From: Desulfuromonadales bacterium
Lineage (GTDB): Bacteria; Desulfobacterota; Desulfuromonadia; Geobacterales; Pseudopelobacteraceae
Direction of reading: 5' to 3'
Assembly: GCA_013377095.1 (NCBI GenBank)
Contig: JACAAY010000008.1
Location: 1-64,000 of the forward strand
Length of the DNA: 64,000 nt
Shown here: positions 45,473 through 54,572 of the stretch, one piece after another
Layout of the letters: each line of letters begins with the position of its first letter
How positions within the stretch are numbered: the stretch's first letter is position 1
Position numbers and translations under genes: made by a program
Notes under the pieces: model-generated
Databases searched by the model: none
What the model saw: the letters and a program-made list of their open reading frames with translations, nothing else
What the model was told of the DNA's origin: nothing

Positions 45473-45685
45473 GGCAGCTATCCGTTCATAAATACGAGAT
45501 TGTTGTCGTTTGTGGTATAGTACTGAATGATGTAACCATTCCAACCGCTCTTGTCAAGGTTGACAGAGCAGATACAGGTCAACAATGCCAAAAATCGATT
45601 GACATACGGACGTCCATACAGGATATTTCGTTTTTTTCATTCGGATATCTATAAAAAATTATTTTTCCACACGAGGGAAGAGCCC

Positions 45686-47593
45686 ATGGAGCGCTGGTCA
45701 ACAAACGAATCTGCAAAAGTATACAACCTCAACAATTGGGGCTCCGATTTATTTTCAATCAATAAAAAGGGGAATATCTGCGTTCACCCTTCGCCAAATT
45801 CGAAATATTCAATTGAATTAACAACGCTGGTTGACGACCTGATCAAACGAAAAATCAAACCGCCCATCCTGCTCAGGTTCATGAACATTCTGGAAGGACG
45901 CATTGCATCAATTAACAAGGTCTTCAAAAATGCCATTCAGGCCAACAACTACCCGGCCAACTACCAGACCTTCTATCCCATCAAGGTCAATCAGCAGCGT
46001 CAGGTTGTGGAAGCCATCGCACATTTTGGGAAAAAATACAAAATCGGTCTGGAAGTCGGGTCAAAACCGGAGCTGGTTGCTGCAATTTCCCTGGCCAGCG
46101 GCAACGGCCTGGCAATCATCTGCAACGGCTACAAGGACACCGAATACATTGAAACCGTGCTGTACGCCACCAAGATCGGCTACGACATAACCATTGTCAT
46201 TGAAAAGCTGTTCGAGCTGGAAAAAATCATCGAGCTGTACGGAAAAACCGGTATTACCCCAAAACTGGGCATCAGGGTCAAACTCTCCTCAAAGGGCACC
46301 GGGAAATGGGCCACGTCCGGCGGCGAAGACGCAAAATTCGGTCTGCGCATTTCGGAAATCATCACTGCCATTGACATGCTCAAAAAACATGACCTGATCG
46401 ACTGTGTCAAGCTGTTGCATTCCCACATCGGCAGCCAGGTTACCAAGATCGACAAGATCAAGAATGCGCTGATCGAGGGCGCCCGCATCTACGTGGAAAT
46501 GAAAAAACTGGGGGTCAACCTGGAGTACATCGACATCGGCGGAGGATTGGGTGTTGACTATGACGGCTCAAAGTCGAGCTATTTTTCCAGCGTCAACTAC
46601 TCGGTGGAAGAATACGCCAACGATGTCATCTATCAGATCAAGAACATCTGCGATGAAGCCGGAGTTGCCTGTCCGAACATCATCTCCGAATCGGGCCGGG
46701 CCACCGTTGCCCACTATTCGGTGCTGGTCACCAACATACTGAACACAAACACCCAGAACCAGATGCCTGATTTCGAATCGATCCTGACCCAGACAGACAA
46801 GCTGTCACCCACGGTCAGAAAACTGGTCGATATCTACAAGAGCATCGACCGCCATTCTTTGCGCGAAGATTACCATGACACACTTCAACTGATTCAGGAG
46901 GCGGTCAGCCTGTTCAACCTGGGCTACCTGAACCTGAATGACCGGGCCATGGCCGAATGGCTGTATTCCAAAATCATAAAAAAAATCAATAACCTGGTTG
47001 AAAAGATCAAACCGGTTCCCGAAGAGCTGCAGAATTTCAAGCTCAGCATGCGCCAGACCTATTTCGCCAACTTCTCCCTGTTCCAGTCTATTCCCGACTC
47101 CTGGGCCATCGACCAGCTCTTTCCGATTATGCCGATCCAGCGGCTGGGCGAGAAACCTGATGTAATCGCCTCCATAGCGGATATCACCTGTGATTCGGAC
47201 GGTGAAATCACCAGCTTTGTGGGTGAAAACGGCCGAACGAAGTTTCTGCCGCTGCACAAGATCCGCAAGGATGAAGAGTATTACATCGGATTTTTTCTGA
47301 TCGGCGCCTACCAGGAGATACTGGGGGACCTGCACAACCTTTTCGGCGACACAAATGCAGTGCACATTACCTTCAACAAAAAGACCAACTACAAGATCGA
47401 CACAGTCATCAGCGGCGATGCGATCATGCAAACCCTCAAATATGTCCAGTATGACGGCAATGAAATCCTGAAGAACGTGCGTGACAACCTGGAAAACGGG
47501 GTCGCTTCCAAGAAGATTTCCATTGAGGAGAGCAGTCACTTTCTGGAGCTGCTGGACAAAACCATCCAGGCTTACACCTACCTGGGCGAATAG
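45686..47593 (+). CDS. speA: biosynthetic arginine decarboxylase
   Basis: This 635-residue PLP enzyme decarboxylates arginine to agmatine, the entry to polyamine synthesis. The motif FYPIKVNQQRQVVEAI carries the PLP lysine; GLEVGSKPELVAAI, GIRVKLSSKGTGKWATSGGE, LLHSHIGSQ, YIDIGGGLGVDYDGS and SESGRATVAHYSV follow in the standard order, and DSWAIDQLFPIMPI lies in the C-terminal part. The length is close to E. coli SpeA (658). The start at 45686 has GAGGGAAG before it. It is followed by CANSDH after 94 bases. Confidence 0.97.
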   Translation: MERWSTNESAKVYNLNNWGSDLFSINKKGNICVHPSPNSKYSIELTTLVDDLIKRKIKPPILLRFMNILEGRIASINKVFKNAIQANNYPANYQTFYPIKVNQQRQVVEAIAHFGKKYKIGLEVGSKPELVAAISLASGNGLAIICNGYKDTEYIETVLYATKIGYDITIVIEKLFELEKIIELYGKTGITPKLGIRVKLSSKGTGKWATSGGEDAKFGLRISEIITAIDMLKKHDLIDCVKLLHSHIGSQVTKIDKIKNALIEGARIYVEMKKLGVNLEYIDIGGGLGVDYDGSKSSYFSSVNYSVEEYANDVIYQIKNICDEAGVACPNIISESGRATVAHYSVLVTNILNTNTQNQMPDFESILTQTDKLSPTVRKLVDIYKSIDRHSLREDYHDTLQLIQEAVSLFNLGYLNLNDRAMAEWLYSKIIKKINNLVEKIKPVPEELQNFKLSMRQTYFANFSLFQSIPDSWAIDQLFPIMPIQRLGEKPDVIASIADITCDSDGEITSFVGENGRTKFLPLHKIRKDEEYYIGFFLIGAYQEILGDLHNLFGDTNAVHITFNKKTNYKIDTVISGDAIMQTLKYVQYDGNEILKNVRDNLENGVASKKISIEESSHFLELLDKTIQAYTYLGE

Positions 47594-47687
47594 ATTTTTG
47601 TTACAGAAATGCAACGCCTATTGCATTCTTTTGCCGGTCAATTATGATGCTGCCTTACGAACCACAGACAGCAGGAGGAACCTATAA

Positions 47688-48884
47688 ATGAGCAAGGTAC
47701 TGATTATTGGAGCGGGCGGAGTCGGTGGAGTTGTCACCCACAAATGCGCCCAGGCCACAGATATCATCAGCGGCATCACCCTGGCGTCCCGCACCAAATC
47801 CAAATGCGACGCCATTGCCGCCCAGATCGACTACCCCATCCAGACGGCGCAGGTTAACGCCGACAACGTTCCGGAACTGGTGGCCCTGATCGGACAGGTC
47901 AAACCCAAGCTGGTCATCAATGTCGCCCTCCCCTACCAGGATCTGACCATCATGGATGCCTGCCTGGAGACCGGTGTTGACTACCTGGACACCGCCAACT
48001 ACGAGCCGCCTGACACGGCCAAATTCGAATACTCCTGGCAGTGGGCCTACCAGGAGCGTTTCAAGGCTGCCGGCCTGATGGCCCTGCTCGGTTCCGGCTT
48101 TGACCCGGGCGTGACCAACGTCTATACCGCCCTGGCCGCCAAGAAGTACCTGGACGAGGTGCTGGAGATCGACATCATCGACGCCAATGCCGGCAGCCAC
48201 GGCCAACCCTTTGCCACCAATTTCAACCCGGAGATCAATATCCGTGAGGTAACCGCCACCTGTCGCCACTGGGAAAACAACCAGTGGATCGAATCCGGAG
48301 CCCTGGCCACCAAGCGCTCCTTCGACTTCCCCGAGGGGATCGGCCCCATGAACATCTACCGCATGTATCATGAGGAGATGGAGTCGCTGGTCAAACATAT
48401 CCCCAGCATCAAGAAGGCCCAGTTCTGGATGACCTTCTCCGACAACTACCTCAAGCATCTGGAAGTGCTGCAGAACGTGGGCATGACCCGCATCGACGAG
48501 GTGGAATACAACGGTCAGAAAATCGTTCCACTGCAATTCCTCAAGTCCGTGCTGCCCGACCCCGGCTCCCTGGGGCCGCTGACCAAGGGCAAAACCTGCA
48601 TCGGCGTCATCGCCCGCGGCATCAAGGACGGCCAGCGCAAGCAGGTCTATATCTACAACATCTGCGATCACGAGGAATGCTACAAAGAGGTAAAATCCCA
48701 GGCCATCAGCTACACCACCGGCGTACCGGCCGTGGTGGGCGCCCTGATGATGCTGACCGGAAAATGGCATAGACCGGGCGTCTACAACATGGAGCAGTTC
48801 GACCCGGAGCTGTTCCTGGAGGTGTTGGACCCCATGGGGCTGCCGACCGTTGTCGTGGATGGCGGCGAGTGGCCTGAGCTATAA
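47688..48884 (+). CDS. carboxynorspermidine dehydrogenase/synthase (saccharopine dehydrogenase family)
   Basis: This 398-residue NADPH enzyme condenses aspartate semialdehyde with a diamine to form carboxy(nor)spermidine. It has the Rossmann motif VLIIGAGGVGGVVTHKC, ITLASRTKSKCDAIAAQI, the saccharopine-dehydrogenase VINVALPYQDLTIMDACLET, and LLGSGFDPGVTNVYTALAAK. The adjoining nspC makes the CANSDH assignment firm rather than lysine metabolism. AGGAGGAAC precedes the ATG. It follows speA and overlaps nspC. Confidence 0.94.
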   Translation: MSKVLIIGAGGVGGVVTHKCAQATDIISGITLASRTKSKCDAIAAQIDYPIQTAQVNADNVPELVALIGQVKPKLVINVALPYQDLTIMDACLETGVDYLDTANYEPPDTAKFEYSWQWAYQERFKAAGLMALLGSGFDPGVTNVYTALAAKKYLDEVLEIDIIDANAGSHGQPFATNFNPEINIREVTATCRHWENNQWIESGALATKRSFDFPEGIGPMNIYRMYHEEMESLVKHIPSIKKAQFWMTFSDNYLKHLEVLQNVGMTRIDEVEYNGQKIVPLQFLKSVLPDPGSLGPLTKGKTCIGVIARGIKDGQRKQVYIYNICDHEECYKEVKSQAISYTTGVPAVVGALMMLTGKWHRPGVYNMEQFDPELFLEVLDPMGLPTVVVDGGEWPEL

Positions 48885-50067
48885 CATTTTGACCGGAATC
48901 GACATCGATACTATAGTGCAGCTCGCCCCATCTCCCTCCTATGTAGTGGACCTGGGGCGTTTGCGACATAACCTGTCCATCCTGGGCGAGGTCCAGCAGC
49001 GGAGCGGCGCAAAAATCCTGCTGGCCATGAAGGCCTTCTCCATGTGGAGCGTCTTTCCGCTCATAGCCGAGACCCTGCAGGGGGTCTGCGCCAGCTCCCC
49101 CTGGGAAGCCCGTCTGGGACACGAGGAGTTCGGAGGTGAAGTGCACAGCTTTGCCGCCGCCTTCAAGGAAAGCGACATTGTCGAACTGCTGAAAATTTCC
49201 AACCACCTGGTCTTCAACTCCTTCAACCAGCTGGAACGCTTCCGCCCCCTGTGGGAGAAGGAACGGGGGCGTGTCTCCATCGGCCTGCGGGTCAACCCGG
49301 AGCACACCGAGGGGCACACCCCTATCTACGACCCCTGCGCCCCCTGTTCACGCCTCGGCATCCCCCTGGCCGAATTTGAAAGACGCTTCTCCGAAGTCGG
49401 AGAAGGGCCTGCCCTGAGCGGAGTCGAAGGGCTGCACTTCCACACCCTCTGCGAACAGCTGTTCGAACCGCTGGAACGTACTGCAAAAGTATTCGAGGAA
49501 AAATTTGGACCGCTTCTGCCACGGATGAAATGGCTCAACCTGGGGGGTGGCCACCACATCACCCGCGAGGGATACGACATCGACGGTCTGGTGGAGCTGG
49601 TCAAATACTTCCGCGAAAAGTACGGCGTGGAGGTCTATCTGGAACCGGGCGAGGCCATTGCCATCGGCACCGGCATCCTGGTGGGGGAAGTGCTTGATGT
49701 GGTCCATAATGAAATGGACATCGCCATCCTGGATGTCTCCGCCACCTGCCACATGCCGGATATCCTGGAAATGCCCTACCGTCCCGGCATCAAGCACGGC
49801 TTTGACCCGGGCGAGAAACCCCACGTCTTCCGCCTGGCCGGCCCCTCCTGCCTGGCCGGCGATGTCATCGGCGACTGGTCCTTTGAAAAACCGCTGCAGG
49901 CTGGTGACCGCCTGGCATTCCTGGATATGGCGCACTACACCATGGTCAAGACCACCACCTTCAACGGCATCCAGCACCCGGCCATCTGCACCTACGAGCC
50001 GGAAACCGGGGCGTTGCAGATACGGCGGAGTTTCGGCTATCCGGATTTCAAGTCAAAACTGTCGTAG
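48859..50067 (+). CDS. nspC: carboxynorspermidine/carboxyspermidine decarboxylase
   Basis: This 402-residue fold-III PLP decarboxylase converts carboxy(nor)spermidine to (nor)spermidine. Motifs are SPSYVVDLGRLRHNLSIL, ILLAMKAFSMWSVFPLI with the PLP Lys, GLRVNPEHTEG, LHFHTLCEQ, WLNLGGGHHITREGYD, YLEPGEAIAIGTGILVGEVL and GPSCLAGDVIGDWSF. The start is uncertain: ATG 48859 overlaps CANSDH by 26 bases, TTG 48850 and TTG 48893 are alternatives. About 10 residues (GEGPALSGVE) before the LHFHTLCE motif are encoded by an inserted short repeat. Confidence 0.95.
   Translation: MAASGLSYNILTGIDIDTIVQLAPSPSYVVDLGRLRHNLSILGEVQQRSGAKILLAMKAFSMWSVFPLIAETLQGVCASSPWEARLGHEEFGGEVHSFAAAFKESDIVELLKISNHLVFNSFNQLERFRPLWEKERGRVSIGLRVNPEHTEGHTPIYDPCAPCSRLGIPLAEFERRFSEVGEGPALSGVEGLHFHTLCEQLFEPLERTAKVFEEKFGPLLPRMKWLNLGGGHHITREGYDIDGLVELVKYFREKYGVEVYLEPGEAIAIGTGILVGEVLDVVHNEMDIAILDVSATCHMPDILEMPYRPGIKHGFDPGEKPHVFRLAGPSCLAGDVIGDWSFEKPLQAGDRLAFLDMAHYTMVKTTTFNGIQHPAICTYEPETGALQIRRSFGYPDFKSKLS
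49400..49432 (+). repeat. short repeat inside nspC
   Basis: The sequence contains AGGGCCTGCCCTGAGCGG followed by AGTCGAAGGGC, a GC-rich unit whose motif GAGCGGAGTCGAAGGGC is known as a dispersed repeat in many bacterial genomes. It is inserted in frame just before the LHFHTLCEQ motif of NspC. Confidence 0.6.
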
Positions 50068-50084
50068 GTGTCCAGGGTGAATGA

Positions 50085-50294
50085 ATGGCTTTGAAAAGCA
50101 GATTATGGATGAACGGCAGCCTGGAATGGTTCACCTACATCGCTGATGAGACGGTATATCTGGGCAAACGCGAAGTGCCCGCCCCCCTGCAGGAGGGTGA
50201 CGCCTGGACCAATGAACTGGGCGACATGTTCAAGGTGGTGGATGGTGTTATCCTCCTGGTTGGTAAAACCGAGCCGCCCAAGAAGTACTGGTAA
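50085..50294 (+). CDS. small conserved-looking protein
   Basis: This 69-residue soluble protein (MALKSRLWMNGSLEWFTYIA, ending TEPPKKYW) is acidic in the middle and has no signal peptide or cysteine. No family is recognised. It begins 17 bases after nspC on the same strand, so it is probably part of the polyamine operon or uses its transcript. There is no strong ribosome binding site. Confidence 0.6.
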   Translation: MALKSRLWMNGSLEWFTYIADETVYLGKREVPAPLQEGDAWTNELGDMFKVVDGVILLVGKTEPPKKYW

Positions 50295-50516
50295 CTCTTC
50301 TCCAGACTGTTCAACAAGACGACACTCCCCTGAAGCACTTCTCTCCTTCTCGTCTGAAGACGGCTTGTAATTCACCCTTCCTCACGGTATAAGTCAAACA
50401 TACTCCCTGCCCTGTTTGAAACAGCACGATCATTCGAATACTCCATATCAATGATCGTTATCACTTTCCATTTTTCCACCTGCCGGCGTATGAATGCCCG
50501 AAAAAAAGAGGTTTCA

Positions 50517-53171
50517 ATGGGGAATCAGCCTCCTGATTTCAGTCCACGGCTGGATGAAAAACTCTGTTCCACACTGTTGCATTCCATCCGCGGCATCATC
50601 TGGGAATGCGACGCCTCAACCTTCCGCTTTTCCTATGTGAGTCCCCAGGCGGAACGTATTCTGGGATATCCATCCCGGCAGTGGATCGAGGAGCCTGACT
50701 TCTGGCGCTCCCACACCCATCCCGATGATGTTCTGTGGTGTACCGTCTATTGCCGGGAAGCCACGGAAAGAAACGAAGACCATGAATTCGAATACCGCAT
50801 GATAGCGGCGGATGGCACCATCGTCTGGCTGCGCGATATCGTTACTGTGGTCCGAACTGAGGATGGATCAACAAGCCTGCGCGGGATTATGATCGATATC
50901 ACCGGGAGCAAGCGGGCCGAGCAGACCCTGCGGGAGCAGGAAGAACTGTACCGGGCCATGGTTAATCAGGCTCCCGACGGAGTGGTCCTGATAGACACGG
51001 AGACACTGGGGTTCAAAGAATTCAATGATCCGGCATGCGCAGGACTTGGTTACGGTCGGGAAGAATTCGCCAAGCTGACCGTCCGCGATATCGACGGTGA
51101 ATTCACCGGAGACCGGCTCAATGAGCTCATCCAGGGCATCATCTCGCAGGGACATGCGGCTTTTGAGACTGTCCACCGGCACCGGGACAGGACGGTACGC
51201 AATGTGCGGATCAGCGTCAGAACTGTTCAGATTCGGGGGCATCACTATCTGCTGTCGTTTTGGACGGACATTACCGAGCAGATCCAGCTTCTGGAGACAC
51301 TGAGATTACGGGAGCACTACCAGAGGGCACTTCTGGATAACTTCCCCCATGCCGCCTGGATGAAGGATGGGGAGGGACGCTTCCTGGCAGCCAACCGGCA
51401 GCTTGCTGCCGCGTCGGGCCTGCAGTCACCCAAGCAGCTGGTGGGTAAAACCATCTTCGATGTGGCCCCCCTGGAGCTCGCAACCCGCAACACGGAAGAA
51501 GATCGCAGGGTGCTGCTGAACGGCCGGACAAAACATGCCGAGGAATCCCTCCCCGTACGAGGCGAGAACCGCTGGTTTGAAATTTACCAGTCTCCCATCA
51601 CCATCGATGGCCAAGCCATGGGAACCGTTGGCTGCACGTGGGACATCACCGAACGCAGGGCCTTTGAGAACGCGCTCAAGGAGAGTGAGGAACGCTATCG
51701 CAGACTGGTGGAACTCTCCCCCGATGCCGTTTTCATCCACACCAACGGAAAATTCGTCTACCTGAATCCAACCGCGTACCGTTTGCTGGGTGCCCGGAGT
51801 GCGGAGGAGTTGTACGGACGGGTCGCGCTCGACTTCATCCATCCCGACCAGCGCGAGATGGTCAGGCAACGCATCGAAAGTGCCCTGTCACGGAGGGACA
51901 ACCCGCCGATCGAGGAATTGATGGTTCGGCTCGATGGTTCAACCGTGCCGGTGGAGATGGTCTCCGTGCCCTACACCTATCAGGGCTTTGATTCGGTTCT
52001 GGCCATAGCCCGTGACATCAGTGAGAGGAAGAAAGTCCAGGATGAGCTGATCAAGGCGCAGAAGCTGGAATCCCTTGGAGTGCTGGCAGGAGGCATCGCC
52101 CACGATTTCAACAACATCCTGACCGGCATCCTGGGCAACATCTCTCTGGTGCGCAATGGGCTCGCCCCCTCCAACGTCATCAACAGGCGCCTTGAGAGTT
52201 GCGAACAGGCGGCTATCAGGGCCACTGAACTGACCCAGCAGTTGTTGACCTTTGCCCGCGGTGGAGAACCGGTCAGGAGGCTCATGGACACCGGCCAGCT
52301 CATCAGGGAGTGTTCCAGTTTCGTCCTGCGCGGCTCCAAGGTGAAAAGCAGCATCGAAATAGCCGATGATCTCTGCTGGATCGAGGCCGACTCCGGGCAG
52401 ATCTGTCAAGCGCTGAACAACATCCTGATCAATGCCATCCAAGCCATGCCCAACGGGGGCATAGTCCGTCTCAGCGCGAAGAATGAGGTCATGGGGCCCT
52501 CCAATGCACTCAATCTGCCGCCCGGCCAGTACCTTGAAATTGTCGTGGAAGACCGGGGATGTGGCATTCCACCGGAAAACCTGACAAAGATTTTCGACCC
52601 CTATTTCACCACGAAACAGAGTGGCAGCGGTCTGGGGCTGGCATCGGTCTATTCGATCATCAGGCGCCATGGTGGAGCGGTGCGGGTCTCCTCCTCCCAG
52701 GGGGTCGGCAGCACCTTCACCATGTACCTCCCCGCTGTGTCCGAACAGGTAACGGGAAACCGGATAGTTGTGGCAAAGGAGGCGCTAGCAGGCAGTGGCA
52801 GAATCCTGATCATGGATGACGAGAAAATCATACGTGACGTGGCAACTCAGATTCTGGAGATGGTCGGTTACCATGTGGAGAGCTGCGCCGATGGTGGTGA
52901 AGCGCTGGAGCGCGTCCGGGATGCGAACGGGAAGAACACCCCTTTCGATGCGGTCATCATGGACCTGACCATTCCCGGCGGCTTGGGAGGCATGGAAGCG
53001 GCCGGTCTCATGCTTGAGATCGCCCCTGATGCGGTATTGATTGTCTCCAGCGGTTATTCCAATGATCCGGTCATGGCCAATTTCCGTCACTACGGTTTCA
53101 GCGGCTCGGTTGTCAAGCCGTTCTCATTCGATTCACTGACCCGAGAGGTGCAACGACTGATCGGGAAGTAA
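50517..53171 (+). CDS. hybrid sensor histidine kinase with four PAS domains
   Basis: This 884-residue cytoplasmic protein has four PAS/PAC units (about 20-135, 140-255, 270-385, 395-510; for example RSHTHPDDVLWCTVY, MVNQAPDGVVLIDTET, LLDNFPHAAWMKDGEGRFLA, LVELSPDAVFIHTNGKFVYL), a HisKA-type region with the phospho-His in GGIAHDFNNILTGILGNISL, HATPase_c (RGCGIPPENLTKIFDPYFTT, SGLGLASVYSIIRRHGG) and a C-terminal receiver with the Asp in AVIMDLTIPGGLGG. The HDFNN box is typical of NtrB-like kinases. GAGG precedes ATG 50517. No transmembrane segments are seen. It lies between the polyamine genes and pfk without an obvious partner regulator. Confidence 0.93.
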   Translation: MGNQPPDFSPRLDEKLCSTLLHSIRGIIWECDASTFRFSYVSPQAERILGYPSRQWIEEPDFWRSHTHPDDVLWCTVYCREATERNEDHEFEYRMIAADGTIVWLRDIVTVVRTEDGSTSLRGIMIDITGSKRAEQTLREQEELYRAMVNQAPDGVVLIDTETLGFKEFNDPACAGLGYGREEFAKLTVRDIDGEFTGDRLNELIQGIISQGHAAFETVHRHRDRTVRNVRISVRTVQIRGHHYLLSFWTDITEQIQLLETLRLREHYQRALLDNFPHAAWMKDGEGRFLAANRQLAAASGLQSPKQLVGKTIFDVAPLELATRNTEEDRRVLLNGRTKHAEESLPVRGENRWFEIYQSPITIDGQAMGTVGCTWDITERRAFENALKESEERYRRLVELSPDAVFIHTNGKFVYLNPTAYRLLGARSAEELYGRVALDFIHPDQREMVRQRIESALSRRDNPPIEELMVRLDGSTVPVEMVSVPYTYQGFDSVLAIARDISERKKVQDELIKAQKLESLGVLAGGIAHDFNNILTGILGNISLVRNGLAPSNVINRRLESCEQAAIRATELTQQLLTFARGGEPVRRLMDTGQLIRECSSFVLRGSKVKSSIEIADDLCWIEADSGQICQALNNILINAIQAMPNGGIVRLSAKNEVMGPSNALNLPPGQYLEIVVEDRGCGIPPENLTKIFDPYFTTKQSGSGLGLASVYSIIRRHGGAVRVSSSQGVGSTFTMYLPAVSEQVTGNRIVVAKEALAGSGRILIMDDEKIIRDVATQILEMVGYHVESCADGGEALERVRDANGKNTPFDAVIMDLTIPGGLGGMEAAGLMLEIAPDAVLIVSSGYSNDPVMANFRHYGFSGSVVKPFSFDSLTREVQRLIGK

Positions 53172-53196
53172 CAATCCATGGTTGCCCGGAGGTTCC

Positions 53197-54486
53197 ATGA
53201 ACGAACATGAACTGAATTTTACCATTGAACGTTTGGGTGAATGCCGCTTTCCGTCTACCATGCGGGGAGGGCGGTTTATGGGTGACGATGAGCGGATCCT
53301 GTACCATTCCCGTTACAAAGAATTGCGGCCGTTCATCAATGGGGGTATGGAGCCGCCATCCCTGGAACTGGCCGGTCCGCGTGAACGAATATTTTTTAAC
53401 CCGTCGACCATTGCCTGCGGCATCGTCACCTGCGGCGGCCTCTGCCCCGGCATCAACGACGTGATCCGCGCAGTGACCCTCAGCCTTTACCACCACTACG
53501 GGGTACGGCGGGTCTACGGTTTCCGCTATGGCTACGAGGGGCTGGTGAAGCGCCACGGCCACCCTCCCCTCCTCCTCACTCCCGAGGCGGTGGATCAGAT
53601 TGGCGAACTGGGAGGCACGATCCTCTCCTCCTCCCGCGGGCCCCAGGAACCGGCGGAAATAGTGGACTACCTGGAAGAACTGGGGGTTGGCATCCTCTTT
53701 ACCATCGGAGGCGACGGTACACTGAAGGGAGCCGCCAAGATCGCCGATGAGGCGGCCAGGCGGGGAAGCCCCATCAGCTTGATCGGCATCCCCAAGACCA
53801 TCGACAACGACATCTCCTTCCTGCAGAACACCTTTGGCTTCGAGACCGCTGTTGACGAGGCCCACCGGGCCGTCTACGCTGCCCATACCGAGGCGACCGG
53901 GGCCCGCAACGGTATCGGACTGGTGAAGCTGATGGGGCGCGACTCCGGTTTCATCGCCGCTTACTCGGCTTTGGTTGACAGCCAGGTCAACTTTTGCCTG
54001 GTTCCGGAGACCCCTTTCACCTTCAGCGGGTTCCTGCGGTGCCTGGAGGAACGCCTGGCGCAGCGCGGCCATGCGGTGGTCGTGGTTGCCGAAGGAGCCG
54101 GCCAGGAGCTGATGAAATCCACGGCAGAGTGCGATGCGTCGGGAAACGTCAAGCTCTGCGACATCGGCACGTACCTGCGGGACGCCATCAAGGGGCACTT
54201 CTCCGGTATCGGGATGGAGATCAACCTCAAGTACATCGACCCGAGCTACATCATCCGTAGCCAGCCGGCCAACTCCCACGACTCGGCTTTCTGCCTGCTG
54301 CTTGGTCACAATGCCGTTCATGCCGGCATGAGCGGGCGGACCGGCATGGTGGTCGGTTACTGGAACCACCAGTTCACCCATGTCCCCATCAGTCTGGCCA
54401 CACGTCAACGCAAGAAGATCGACCCCCAGGGGTGGCTCTGGAACAGCGTCCTGGCATCCACCGGTCAACCCCGGCTGATGGACTGA
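53197..54486 (+). CDS. 6-phosphofructokinase, PfkA superfamily (group II type)
   Basis: This 429-residue protein has the phosphofructokinase core: CGIVTCGGLCPGINDVIRAV, FTIGGDGTLKGAAKIADEA, GIPKTIDNDISFLQNTFGFE, LVKLMGRDSGFIAAYSAL and VVVVAEGAGQEL. GGDGT is the ATP-dependent form of the phosphoryl-donor motif, whereas PKTIDND is typical of PPi-dependent enzymes; this pairing is seen in the long group II ATP-PFKs of plants and trypanosomes. ATP is therefore the more likely donor, but biochemical proof would be needed. The ATG at 53197 follows GGAGGTTCC. It is 25 bases after the kinase gene. Confidence 0.93.
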   Translation: MNEHELNFTIERLGECRFPSTMRGGRFMGDDERILYHSRYKELRPFINGGMEPPSLELAGPRERIFFNPSTIACGIVTCGGLCPGINDVIRAVTLSLYHHYGVRRVYGFRYGYEGLVKRHGHPPLLLTPEAVDQIGELGGTILSSSRGPQEPAEIVDYLEELGVGILFTIGGDGTLKGAAKIADEAARRGSPISLIGIPKTIDNDISFLQNTFGFETAVDEAHRAVYAAHTEATGARNGIGLVKLMGRDSGFIAAYSALVDSQVNFCLVPETPFTFSGFLRCLEERLAQRGHAVVVVAEGAGQELMKSTAECDASGNVKLCDIGTYLRDAIKGHFSGIGMEINLKYIDPSYIIRSQPANSHDSAFCLLLGHNAVHAGMSGRTGMVVGYWNHQFTHVPISLATRQRKKIDPQGWLWNSVLASTGQPRLMD

Positions 54487-54572
54487 CCAATCGCGTTGAA
54501 GAAGCCCAAACTTCCACGGATACTCATTTTGTATCCTTTACTTCTCCTCCCCTCCTCTGCTATCACCGTAGC

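Noticed and set aside
53113-54468. 451-codon open frame on the minus strand
   Set aside because: Antisense to the clear phosphofructokinase gene; no domain.
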